From positions 62,001-126,000 of the forward strand of contig JABVXV010000129.1 in assembly GCA_013365325.1 (NCBI GenBank): a DNA stretch of 64,000 bases, given 5' to 3'. Source of the stretch: Dipetalonema caudispina (lineage: Eukaryota; Nematoda; Chromadorea; Rhabditida; Onchocercidae). The notes under the pieces are model-generated. The model searched no databases, was not told the origin of the DNA, and worked only from the letters and a program-made list of their open reading frames with translations. A program made the position numbers and the translations under genes. The number at the start of each line of letters is the position of its first letter. The first letter of the stretch is position 1. Below, in pieces: positions 11,346 through 25,752 of the stretch.

Positions 11346-13262
11346 TCTCACATATTTAAGATTGCTGTAGTAATTGGGATATATTAACTAGATAAAATCT
11401 CAGATATCACTACAATTACCAGATCAGTTAAGATTTATTGGGTAAAAAAGAGAGATTTTTTTTTTTCTCTTTTCTGATTTTAATTATTAAAGTTAGTGAA
11501 ACAGAAGGCTTTTAATTTGAAATTTTCTTAATAACAATAGAATATTTTTAATTAATTAGTAATTACGCTATCTATTACTATTCCTTTTTTTCTAATATCA
11601 TAAAAGCCAATGGGTGTTTTTTTTTTAAATGTTTTAAATCCTAAATAGAATTGATACTAATGAAATTATATTTCAGTTAGTCCAGAAACAAACCATTATC
11701 CATGGTATTAATCAGACCCAATACAGCATGTGCTATATTCTCATTAATCTGATCGATGTTAATCGATTCATTGATATCCTTCTGTCGTAACATTAGTTCT
11801 GGTAATCCACCTACTTGTAAAATGATCAAAGAATCTGAAACAAAAATTGACAAATTTCATCTCAGTTTACTGCCAAACAATTTAATAGGAATTTTTTTTT
11901 TTGTTGGCGCAAATGTCGCAGAATAAAACGATAAAATGGCTAATGGAAAGATAGAAATAAATGAAATGATAAAACTATGAGAAATATCGCAATTTTGCAA
12001 TTAAATAATTCAAATTGCAATATTAAACAAAGCCTTAATCATTTCTCATGATGTAACATTTTGAATATTATTATGATTAAAATTTCTATTACAAAATAAA
12101 AAAATTTCCATCAAATTTTACCCTTTGATACAATATGACGACTCATGAAATGATATTCAATTTGCCATAATATTCCTGACCAATCTGAGAAAAACATATT
12201 GTTGTAACCACTTCTTGCACCACTATATGCATAATTGATGTACTAAAAAAAAATGAAAAATTTTTCAATTCTTGAGAAAATTCTCTTCCTAACAAAACGA
12301 TAAGATTTTTTTTCTTTTCTCTTTTTTCAAAATTATTACACTATTTCAATTCCATTTAAAAATTACAAATAAATTAAATATTTAGTTTTAAATCAAGAAA
12401 AAAAAAAAAAAAGAAAAGTTTCTGGATGATTTTGATTGACTTAATTGAAAAATTAGCAAGCGTAAAAAAAAAAAAAAATAACATACTTGATCACATTCAA
12501 GCATTTGTTTCAAGTATTCCGGCCATACCGGACCATTTGAATTTCGTGCAAAACCATGAGAATGAGCACTGTATTCGATACCATCATCCGTAAAATCATC
12601 ACCAAATACGATTAGTTGTGAGCATAGCACATTATGTGGCTGTAAATATTTTATTTTGTAATTTGATAAATTTCATCAAATTTTATTCAAATTATTCATA
12701 ACTACAATTTGGATTGATTTTTTGTTTTTTTTTTTTTTTGTGCATTTAAAAAAATTTAAAGCAATTAGTGAAATTTTAAATCTACTATTCTTATGAGGAA
12801 TATCATCATTTATTCGATTATTAAATGGAGCCAATTCCGCAATGATGAGTTCAACCACATATTTTTGGCATTTTTAGAGCCAGAAGAAAAAGCTAAACTC
12901 ATATCATCAAATTATTGTTTTAAATTCATTCAATAATAATATTAATAATAGTAATCAAACTAACGATATCGCAGAATTCTGTATCATAAGTTAGTATGAA
13001 ATATGAAATGAAACTTTTGAACTTCAAATCAAACATTCTTTGTAAATTTTGAATTATACTTCAATCTATCAAATCACTGATACATTTTACAACAAAAGAA
13101 ATTGAAAATTATTGATAAAATGAAAGCTAAATTTTTTGATAAGTTTGAAGCTTAACCATAAAGTTTAACTGATAAATTACCCACCTTATGAAGTAAATTG
13201 AATGATGCAAAATGTGGCAGTATGAGTAATAATGGAAGAAAGCTAACAAGCAACCTTATCAT
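10528..13262 (-). CDS. Secreted GDSL/SGNH-fold protein with altered catalytic blocks
   Basis: Seven exons on the minus strand: 13262-13185, 12639-12487, 12242-12122, 11834-11694, 11254-11139, 10959-10823 and 10633-10528. All phases match, giving 283 aa. Residues 1-20 form a clear signal peptide (MIRLLVSFLPLLLILPHFAS). The GDSL pattern follows: block I region LIVFGDDFTDDG, then NGPVWPEYL, block II NYAYSGARSG, block III region LIILQVGGLPELM, and block V region ending WYPSTLVHHKIA. Active family members read GDS, GxND and DxxHP; here the Ser is Asp, the Asn-Asp pair is gone and the final His position looks like Tyr. It is therefore probably a non-enzymatic, binding or structural secreted protein, though a changed mechanism cannot be excluded. 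A likely trans-splice acceptor ends 16 bases before the ATG. Confidence 0.85.
11311..11348. repeat. (CT)n microsatellite
   Basis: Nearly pure CT dinucleotide run inside an intron of the GDSL-like gene. Confidence 0.9.
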
Positions 13263-13278
13263 GATATAACAATTCCAA

Positions 13279-15709
13279 CTAAATGAGGAAAAAAAAAAAA
13301 AAAAAAAAGAAAAAAACAAAACAAAACGAATCTGTCAAATTTTCCTCATACACCTTTTTCAACGTTTCAATTGTAAAATTCGGTGAACGGTGAACACCGG
13401 TACCATTTGTTTAATTATTTATTTTTTACCATTAATAGCTTGATCATTTACTATTCTAATGACAGTTGTGCAAATTTTACCAAACCATTTGTATCGTTAA
13501 TTTTTATTATTACCTGTTTACACATATTATGTACCATCCTTGAATACTATTACCAATATATCACCTTTTGTTTACTTTCTATTTCAGGGTTTTTTTTTTT
13601 TTTTTTTTCAAATCATTTCATCACAATAATTATATCATCGAAACATGGAAGCTCAAACATATATTTTCCGAGAAATCATAAATCATTTTTTTTACAATAA
13701 CTATTTGTTACGACAAAATTATCAAATTAAACTGAAAATTATTCATACTCAAATATTCTGATAATTTTATTTCAAATTAAATATATAATATGTAGCTTAA
13801 CATGCACAAAAAAAACAAAAAAAAGGAATGATAACACTGAAAAATTCATAGATTTAGAATTAATTTTCTTATAGAATATCCCAAAAAAAAACAGGATTAT
13901 CGGAGCGATTAAAATCTTAGATTATATTAGTAAGCAATTAATGTTTGCCAAATATTAACAATTAACTAACTGATCTTAATTGTATATAATAGTAGAAAAT
14001 TGGTAAAGTAGCGGTTAAGTTTAATTTTTCTGGATAGCAAAATAGAACTGTTTCTTAATAAGATAAGTAATTTTCTAAACTTCTTGCTCTTCCGAAATAT
14101 TCTACCTAACTTTTCCGAAAAATAGAATGAAATGTTGAATGGTTACAAAAAGAATAGCTAGCTGCATGTATATCAGGAAGAATGAAAGCGTAGGAAAATT
14201 ATGAATATCATTTTTGAAGAAATTATACATTGAAGATTAATTATTTCATCGAACTAAGCTTTAAACTTTGAGATAAAGTTATGATTAGTTGTTAAACAAA
14301 TTGATTGTATTTTTTGCATAAAAAATAAAAGAGAAGAAGAAAAAAGAACTAAGGTATCATGAAAGATCTGAAAAGGTTAAGGTCAAATCTAAAATCTGGA
14401 ATATTAAAGTTTTTCCTGGAAATTTTATGCTTTAATACTTTATAGACCTAAAATGTAGTGTTTACTATGGTATTGTTTTGATTTGATTTTTGGAAGAAGC
14501 AACAGTAAAAATTTACATACAAAATGATGGCCAAGAAATAACTACCTTATTTAAGCCAAGGATAGATTATCATTCCGATATGTTGAAGCCAATATGATAA
14601 CAAAAAACAAGGAAGTGATGAGCGATGATTATAATAAATATTATTGGCTGAAATTTAAACAACTCATTATCCAAAATAAAACAGAACAGTTATCGTCAAG
14701 ATAATTATACGAAGATTTGATCATATGATGAATTTTCAAAAAATACAAATGAAAAAATAATGAAATTAGATTTTAATAAAGGCAAAAATATAACATGCCT
14801 GAAAAGTTAAGAAATGATAATTCGTTATAAATTTCACATTTTTTCACCAAATAAATAATTTGATAAAATCACTATCAACAATTAGAAAAATTATCATTTA
14901 ATATTTCTAATAATAAAAAAAAAAAAAAAAAATCTAAAAAAAAAAAAAAAAAAAAGGAATTAATGACAATATGATTAAATTTCATTTATGTGAAAATATT
15001 TTTCTTGATAAAAATAAAAAAATGTGAAAAGAAAGTTTTGGGATGGAAAAAAATTTAAGAAAGCGCAACAAAATTGTACTCAAAAAATCAATATTATACC
15101 ATACCAAAAGTACAAAAACGAAAAAAAAAAAAAAAAAAAAAAAAAAGAAAAAAGAAAAGAAATGTTTCACTTTATTTGTTCATCAAATGTAAAAAAAAGA
15201 AGAGAAAGAGAAAGAGAAGAGGAGAGAGAGGGAAAGAGAGAAGATAGTTTTGCTTCGATAAATGATGATAATAAAGAAGATGAAAATGAAGGAGAAATTA
15301 TTTGTGATATTTCTATTATCGTCTAAAACAGTCATTATTTAACTGTTACTGTCATTTAACAATCAAAATTGATCAAATCAACTCTTCTTCCTGTTTCGTT
15401 CATTTCTAACTTATGTAATTAATTGTCTAAAATTTTTTATACAATATATGATATGATATTGTTATGATAGCAAACTAATCGATATAAATATTATATTAAG
15501 CTATATCATATCCAAGAATTCGCAATATTCTCGTAGAATATTTGATATGCAATTAAACTCTAACAGGATACATTCTTAATTTGCATAAATTATAGTACTA
15601 TTACTAATTATTACTACTATTATTACTCTATTACTTATCATTATCATTATTACAATTACTAATTAGAATTATTATTACATTCTATATTATCGCTACTACT
15701 ACTACTACA

Positions 15710-15740
<31 letters not shown>

Positions 15741-15885
15741 ATTATATTACTTCATTGCATATCATCATTACAGTTGTTATTATTACTGTTACTTCTACCT
15801 GTGCTAAGATAATTACATTTCTTTCTTTTTTTTTTTCCCCTCATCAAATCATCTTGAATTGCTGAGTGGACATTTGGTTGACATT
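13279..15885. other. Intergenic, homopolymer-rich
   Basis: Divergent spacer between the GDSL gene (-) and the KLF gene (+). It contains many A-runs, including a lysine-coding run at about 15120 that creates a chance open frame, and a TAC/TAT-rich block near 15600-15740. No supported gene seen. Confidence 0.5.
15693..15740. repeat. (ACT)n microsatellite
   Basis: About 15 imperfect copies of ACT, inside a wider stretch of ATT/ACT triplets, upstream of the KLF gene. Confidence 0.9.
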
Positions 15886-18761
<2,876 letters not shown>

Positions 18762-19379
18762 AAGTATCATAATTTCTTGTTATTCAAGAATTATGCCGTA
18801 TTTCGATCCCACGTTCAATGTCCCAAAGAATTTTGTATGTGATTCAGTAAAAGGTCACCATAAATACTGCAATCATAATTGCAAAATTGTAAGGAGAAAG
18901 GGACCTAATTTCTCAGTATGCTAAAAAGTACGTTGTACTTTGAATCAGCAGATCGAGATGAATTCGAACAAAGGGCACAGCTAAAAAAAAAACAAGTAAA
19001 ACACATTAAAAGTGAAAAAGTCATTACGTTGTAAACGATGGCAAGAAGTGATTTCAGTATCAAATATACGGAAAATATTTAAATACTATTCAACTTTTTC
19101 AACTGTAGAAATTCAAAAATATATTCGGAAAATACAGATAAGATAGGGAAGACTAGTACCAAAGTAAAATGTCCAGAAGTGAATTAATCATGCTCGAAAT
19201 CAAAAAGCAAAGGATTCTAGAAATTCAGGAACCCCATTATGTTAACTCTGTCTCAGGAAAAAAACAAACATTAAAAAGAACAAACTTGTTTATCCACTTA
19301 TTGTAAACATTATTTTATTATATCAAACCATAATCAATTCATAACAATAAAATCTTGTATGTACACAAAAAACGCACTA
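18762..19379. other. Intergenic between convergent genes
   Basis: Space between the KLF stop (+) and the SOSS-C stop (-). Nothing supported beyond likely 3' untranslated sequence. Confidence 0.5.
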
Positions 19380-20614
19380 TCAAGGAGGCGGTATTCTTGG
19401 AAAAACCGGTAATATGGTATTGTTATATTGTGAGTTGGTTGGAATAAATGTAATCGACGTTTGCGACTCCAAATTATTTACTAACTGGACCGTACGTGGA
19501 TCACAACGTGGAGCTATTGAATCCGATACCAGCGAACGGCTCGATGCCCTTAATGAATAAACAGTTTACATTACAGAACTCTGATACAAATATGTTAACA
19601 AAGGTATCGCAGGATGCATCCTATTTCTTTTGTTAAAATATAGTATTCGGCCAACTATGTTAGTCAAAAAAATTGCAAAATGGACATCGTAAATATCTTT
19701 TCAAACACAATGTGAAAAATTATTGAACTTCCAACTGTCAAAAATTTATATCACTACGTAGATATAAGTGATGCTATTTGGTTCAGTATTTAAATTTTAA
19801 AATCCTCTGCAGACCCAAAAGCAATTTTGTTGCCTTGTTTTGCATAATTTCATTAGTTCTAACGATATCGATATAAACATAATTTTGAAATATTATAATA
19901 CCCCGAATTCTTCATCATCAATTGTCGAGTTCTATTCAGTTCTTCTAACAGCTTCCGGTTATTGTCTTCTGAAATAAAGCAACTTCAAATGCAACCATTT
20001 TGTCATACATCAGTTCATTTTCAAATCAAAAAAGAAAATGCTAAAAACTCATTTTCATTATCATTGTTAACAAGTATTGTCTGCTAGCTTGGTTGTTTGT
20101 CAGCTCAAAATGTTAGGATGTGCAATCGACAAATTTCGGAATGCACGAATGAAGTACAAACAATGCGATCATGTGATACGATCTACTGATATTAAGGCTT
20201 TTATCCTTCCTTATTTCAGCTATTTAAACAACAAAAACTGTATTACTTTATTTTTCAGAATGCAGTGGCACATTTCATAAACAAATTCCTTCCTACAATC
20301 ATAATCATTAGCTAGTTTAGAAAAAAAGTTAGATTCCAATTCCAAGTTCCAGATTTATACTGGCTGTTTGATCACTGACTGTGGAATACAGCATTTTATT
20401 TCATACAATAGATCACCCAATACACCAACGCTACTTTCGAAACATCTAAGAATCGTGATGGAAGGATAGTCAACAGAAGAGTTGCCACTAGGAAAAATTT
20501 GAAAACAGCGTAAGTAAAGCTGATATAACTGCCGAATTTACAGCATATGATAGTTATTGTTACACAGAAATGGAATGAAACATGAAAAGTAGTACCTTGT
20601 TTAGTAGAGGCCAT
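19380..20614 (-). CDS. INIP: SOSS complex subunit C homologue
   Basis: Three minus-strand exons, 20614-20596, 19968-19902 and 19548-19380, close in phase to an 84-aa protein. After MASTKQ comes a short helix, [17 protein letters not shown], matching the VAILAELDKEKRKLLMQN region of human INIP/SOSS-C, then GASSRSL. The C-terminus has [19 protein letters not shown] against FITQDSAFGNLILPVLPRL in the human protein. SOSS-C is the small subunit that, with INTS3 and a single-stranded-DNA-binding protein, forms the SOSS complex at DNA breaks. The human protein is 104 aa, so the middle is shorter here. The last acceptor (ATTAAG) is weak. It is a very short coding sequence split by two introns and easily missed by gene finders. 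Confidence 0.85.
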
Positions 20615-20691
20615 AATTTGAGAAAAAAATAAATGAATGTCGTACCACAGAAATATTTCACGCAAGGTTTGAAACAAATACTCTCAGTTCT

Positions 20692-22256
20692 TCTGAAATT
20701 TCTCACTTCTGACATTTATATATCGACAAAATTTATGACAAGAAAGAAGAACCTAAAAAGCAATTGTTCGAATCTACACAACTCACACAATTAAAATTCG
20801 TCAAATTTACCCTACAATACAATCACTTCCATTTTTTTTTTTTTTTTTTTTTTTTTTGGTCTCTAAACAATCGAAGTCTGCTTTGTTTGACGTAAAGTCA
20901 AACGGATACCAACATCATTACGAATGTTGTATCAATAAAACAACCAAATCAATAATGTATAAATGTACTGCTTGTCCATCTTCATTAGTACATGTACAAA
21001 AAGTAATAAAATAAAAGAACACGTACGTATACATGAAACAAAAAAAAAAAAACTGACGTATAAATCTGCAAACCGTATGAAAGTATCCTCAATACTAATT
21101 TCAATTTTTCATCGACATAACAAAGCATAATAGTGAGAATGGCATAAAATAATTAACATTCAAAAACAGTACAATGAAAAGTGAACATAGACATATAAGA
21201 TCACGGATATACGTAAAGCTTATTCCATCCATGGATATGTAAAATCATGATACTTGCAAAACCTAACCACTCCCATTCACGTTCATAAGACGTTACGTTA
21301 CGACACCACTCCCATTCACGTTTATAAGACGTTACGTCACAACACCATTCCATTCACGTTTATAAAACGTCACGTTACAACATCACTCCCATTCACGTTT
21401 ATAAAACGTTACGTCACAACACCATTCCATTCACGTTTATAAAACGTCACGTTACAACATCACTCCCATTCACGTTTATAAGACATTACGTTACGACATC
21501 ACTCCCATTCACGTTCATAAGACGTTACGTTACGACACCACTCCCATTCACGTTTATAAGACGTTACGTTATAACACCATTCCCATTCACGTTTATAAAA
21601 CGCTACAAGAAAACATCTTGTAAAATTTAAATTCCCGCCTTACCGTATCCCATAATCTTCTATTACGTATAATTAGAGAATGATTAAACGATGTGTTGCA
21701 GCAGAAAATTTTCATAATGTAAATAATTGACATTATGATATTAGGTTTAGGCTAATGATGAACTATGATAGGAATAGTTTAGAGAGGAGGGGGAGGTCAT
21801 TGATAGATGATAAGTTATCAGAGAGATATTGATAATGTTTAGAGTATTATGATATAAGTAAAGGATAGATAAAGATAGAATAGTAGTATACTATGATAAG
21901 TGGCCTAAATGTTGTTGTATGAAAAGATAAGAGTGATAAGGATGATCATAGCTAATTCTATGGTACTTCTATTATAGGCTTTTTTTTTTTTTTTTTTGTT
22001 TTTGCATAATGAATTAGAAAATGATTAGTTATATTTATGATGCAAGAAATGATATTAGGATAATTTATGTGGTTTCAAGATTTTTTTTTTTTTTGATGTA
22101 TAGATAGTATTATTGATACGGTTATCGCTAATTGTAATGAAAAATTTAGAAGTTTCAGAAATCAGTTTTTTTTCACTTGTAAAGTTAGAATTAACAGCAA
22201 TTTATTCACTGCTGAAACGAAGGATATAGTTTCTAGAAATGAAATCTGTGTAAATG
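20692..22256. other. Intergenic with minisatellite
   Basis: Holds a long T-run near 20833, the 39-bp minisatellite at 21267-21606, and T-runs near 21980 and 22080. A frame reading through the minisatellite is a repeat artefact. No gene seen. Confidence 0.5.
21267..21606. repeat. 38-39-bp minisatellite, about 9 copies
   Basis: Direct tandem repeat with unit starting CTCCCATTCACGTTTATAAG, followed by ACGTTACGTTACGACAC. Copies vary between 38 and 39 bases and at a few positions (GTTACGTCAC, GTCACGTTAC). Every copy carries several ACGT cores, giving an unusually CpG-rich block for this AT-rich region. Confidence 0.92.
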
Positions 22257-22761
22257 CTATCCATTGATATAATGACAAATGAAGCTTATAATGTCAGTAT
22301 TAGGTGATTTTTTCTGGTGAAAGAAAGTTAGGAGTTGATTAAATGCCGAATAATCGTATCCGTTGAGTTCTGTGATATGTTTCCCATATTCGACCAAGAA
22401 ATGTGTTTTCTTCCGCACGAGTACTACACAGTAGTATGCAGAAATACCATCTGTTGTTAATGAAATGGAGTAGTGAGAGGGTGTATCAAACCTGATGATG
22501 ATGTCACTTGAATTTAACATACGCCACTCTAGTGATAGTATATTTCAGCTTGGATCAGTTATTATGTTGTTTACGACATGTGAGATATTTCGAATAATCA
22601 TTATCTAATTATGTTATAAAATATACCTATATCCAATGTATTTTTCAGCTTCGAATTATCAAAAGCACCAGGAATGATGAAAATGAGCAGCTCTACTTCA
22701 CTATAAAGATACCTTTCGGTAGCAAAACCACTGTGTTCGAACGCCTTGTGGAATATCGCAT
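22257..22761 (-). CDS. Possible SH2-only small protein
   Basis: Two minus-strand exons, 22761-22697 and 22491-22257, join in phase (AA/G) to 99 aa. The first exon ends VVLLPKGIFIVK and the second continues FDTPSHYSISL, which reads like the SH2 start (LL...PG.FLVR....YSISV). It then has YYCVVLVRKKTHFLVEYGK and YDYSAFNQLLTFFHQ, placed like the central sheet and second helix of an SH2 domain. SH2 domains bind phosphotyrosine; the FLVR arginine is Lys here. The N-terminus is very short, so more upstream exons may exist. The start lies only 64 bases from the vig-1 ATG on the other strand. A plus-strand frame with its own good acceptor overlaps exon 1, which lowers confidence. Confidence 0.42.
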
Positions 22762-22809
22762 AGAGCAAACGTGAAAAAAAGAAAAGACAATATAAGAAGT
22801 TATTTTAAC

Positions 22810-22825
22810 AGATAAGATAGGAAGT
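22810..22825 (+). promoter_or_regulatory. Likely trans-splice acceptor of vig-1
   Basis: TTATTTTAACAG ends at 22811, 14 bases before the vig-1 start codon, with no donor of a cis intron evident upstream. This fits spliced-leader addition. Confidence 0.55.
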
Positions 22826-25752
22826 ATGGTTGAATACGGTGTGAACGTTACGAACAAATTTGGATTTCTGTCAGATGATGGTAAGTACTAGAAGTTTTAA
22901 TACAAGCAAGATATGTGAAGTTTTTAGCAGATGTTTACAGTATATTTCTCTTTAGTCTTTCTAACATTTATTTCTTTAGTTTACATTATTCCCAGCATGT
23001 TTTGACTAGTATTGCTGAACTTAATTCTTAGTTTTTGCTTTGTTTGTCAAAAACATATCAATGATAGGTGAGGTAGGATTTGTCAGAGACATGTTTTTCG
23101 GAGAGTAGGAGGAATGGTAAATGGAATTATTGTTACTTAGCAAGTTTTCGGTTTATTGCTATTTCGATGAAATGATGATACATTTCATATCATACAATAT
23201 GGTGGAAAACAAGTTATATCGTATTTCAGAGGTGGATGATCCAGAGGTGATATTCAGGAAGGCTGAAGCTCTGAGTAAAAAAGAGGAGAAAAGCGCAAGC
23301 CAGAAAAAAGCCGACAAAAATGCTGCAGCAAGGAAGAAGAAGGAAATCACTTCAGCAGCGGTGATAACAACTGTAGCAAGGGAAGCCGAAGCAAAAAAAC
23401 CGCAGCTACCAGTTGGTGGTGGGATGAAGAAAAATGACTGTAAGCGAAAATCCTGAAATTTCTTTAAATATATGGCTTTGTGATTTGAAATGAGAGCTGA
23501 ACAGATGAGTTGATGAGTTTCTGATAATTAGAAGAATCGTAGAATTTGTCGTCTTTTTGCATTGAAGTCATGAGAGTTTCATTTTGGTTTTGAATATTAT
23601 TTTCATATCTCCTTTTTTTTTAGTCAGCAAAGAGAACAAGGAAAATCGTCCAGATGGAGAGCGTGGCCGTGGAAGGGGAAGGGGTCGTGGTGGTATTGGT
23701 CGAGGTCGAGGCTTTACACAACAGTTTGATAATACACGTCCAACATTTGATCAGGTTTACTGAATAGATTTGAACAAAAATGGTGTTAGTTATGCTAGTT
23801 TGGGATAATTGTTTGATGGTCCTGCATCCAAAATCGATCGATTTCACTAAACTCTCCACTGCTACTATACTTTCTTAACCATTGATTTTGACTTTTGTTC
23901 TCCCTCACTTCTTTTGGTCATTCAACAGAGAATTAGTCCGAAATGAAACTGTTGAGCTAGAAACATCGTGATTTAACAAATAAAGTCATAACAAAAATGA
24001 AGATATGTTTACCATGATTAGCGTATGGGTTGCTTCATGTTTGCAAATGTCATCTTTGTAGTCTGGTTTAATCATAGTATTGTTCAGAATGGTGAACGTG
24101 ATGTGATGGCTGAAAGGTTTGGTGAGGGAAGGGGACGAGGACGTGGTCGTGGAAGCAGGACACGGCCACCTTTGTAAGTTATCATATAAATATACTGAAG
24201 TTATTGGAGAAAATTTAAGCTTTATGGCCTTTTTCTTTTTCTAGGGGGGATTTTCTAACCATTCTTTTTGGTCTCCGTTCTCGATGCTGTATTTTTTCCG
24301 GTAGAGCTTGGTTGCACTGATTTGAGGGTGGATATTATGGATCTAATTTTTTTTCCTAAGATAGCTTTTTCATTGTAAACTTTGGGCTCCAAGCTTTCGA
24401 ATCTAAGGGTTTTCTGGAAAACTAATTGACCTGGTTTCAGCCGAGGTGGACGAGGTGGTGGACGGAATTTTGATGGAGATCAGGATCACAATATGATGGA
24501 TTTACAGCCGGAGTTGAATGGGAACGGAAATATTGATCAGTTTGGTTGTGAACGTCAAAATCTGGCCGGTAGTTTTTGATTCATCGTAGCATATGTTAGA
24601 GGAATTGTAGGAGGCAACTGATTTAGGAAAAACGAAGACCATAACTTTACCAATTATGTTAACATATTCTCCATAGCAGATTTTGGAACTTATCGTGGTT
24701 CGTATCGTGGTGGACGAGGTGGGTTCCGTGGTGGCGATCGCGATGGTGAGCGTGAACGACCTGTATTTCGTGGTGGACGTGGTGGGCGCGGTGGGCGTCA
24801 ATTCGAGCGAATAAGTGGTTCGGATCGAACTGGCATTAAAGCGATGGATAGAAAGGATGGTTTTGGAAAGGGTAATTGGGGAACTGATCAAGATGAGATG
24901 AATGGGCAAAACGAACAAGTGAATGACGGTACTGAAGGTATAATTTGACTTGTATATGATACTGTGTTCTCATCACATATTCAAGAAATGTAGATTGTAG
25001 AGACGCTGAAACAGCTTTATTGGATGACTGCTGAAGAGTTAGGCGTTATAGTAATTGTTATTATTTTGTTATCTAAACAGCTGTGTAACATCCTTCTTAT
25101 GTGCATGCATGTGCATTGTTACATAAGTTTTACTGGGTTCAGTGTCAAATTTGGTGAAATTATTTCCCATCGCAGGAATGAATATGCATATAGCTTTTGT
25201 AGTTATTATGAAAGAAGAGGATACTACAACGCGCGAAAAAACTCAGGAAGAGCTACGTTTGGAAGCTGAAGCTGAAGCACGTGCTAAGCAACTCACCCTG
25301 GACGAATTCAAGGCACAGATTGCTTCCAAACGTTCGGAACCCCACTTCAATATACGTCAAGCTGGCGAGGGTACCAATGATAAGGATTTCGGAAAACTCG
25401 TTCCTCTTAATAAACCAATCATGGAAGAGAATTCTGAGGAAGAAATTGTCGTCGTGGTATGTTCTTTTGATTTTACTGCTATTCTGTTTCCTTTTTTTTT
25501 TAAATTTAGTTTCTCAAGAAAGAATAACTGTATTTCGCGTTGGAATTATTTTAGCGTCGTGAACCGCGCACCAAGCGACTAGATATCGAGATCAATTTTA
25601 CGGATGAGCAACGTGGTGGACGTGGTGGTCGTATAAGAGATGGTTTTAGAGGTGGACGCGGTTCTCGCGGTGGGCGAGAGAATCGTAATGCAAAGCAAGT
25701 CCAGGCATTCGAAGTGTCTGCTGATGCTTTCCCGGCACTCGGAAGTCAGTAA
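22826..25752 (+). CDS. vig-1: VIG-1 / SERBP1 family RNA-binding protein
   Basis: Eight exons: 22826-22880, 23230-23439, 23624-23754, 24088-24173, 24441-24568, 24680-24937, 25203-25456 and 25555-25752. They close in phase to about 439 aa. The start MVEYGVNVTNKFGFLSDD is the conserved VIG N-terminus. A Lys/Ala-rich region follows, then several RGG/GRG clusters (residues about 95-240), the HABP4/PAI-RBP1 core (KKDG-like RKDGFGKGNWG, then LTLDEFKAQ and PHFNIRQ), and a C-terminal RGG block ending in DAFPAL. SERBP1/VIG proteins bind RNA and ribosomes; the worm and fly VIG proteins were found with RISC. The end of exon 6 (24928 or 24937) and the start of exon 7 (25176 or 25203) are ambiguous; all choices keep frame. 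Coding sequence is GC-richer than its neighbours, as expected for a highly expressed gene. Confidence 0.93.

Noticed and set aside
15024..15326. Lys/Arg-rich 100-codon frame
   Set aside because: Created by an A-run and a GA-rich stretch; low complexity, no splice or homology support.
21254..21442. Frame with repeated PFTFIKR-like units
   Set aside because: It is simply the 39-bp minisatellite read in one frame; 39 is a multiple of three.
22650..22782. Plus-strand open frame (LRIIKSTRNDENEQ...) after a good TTTTTCAG acceptor
   Set aside because: No upstream plus-strand exon matches its phase, and it overlaps the minus-strand SH2-like exon. It may be part of the vig-1 outron.
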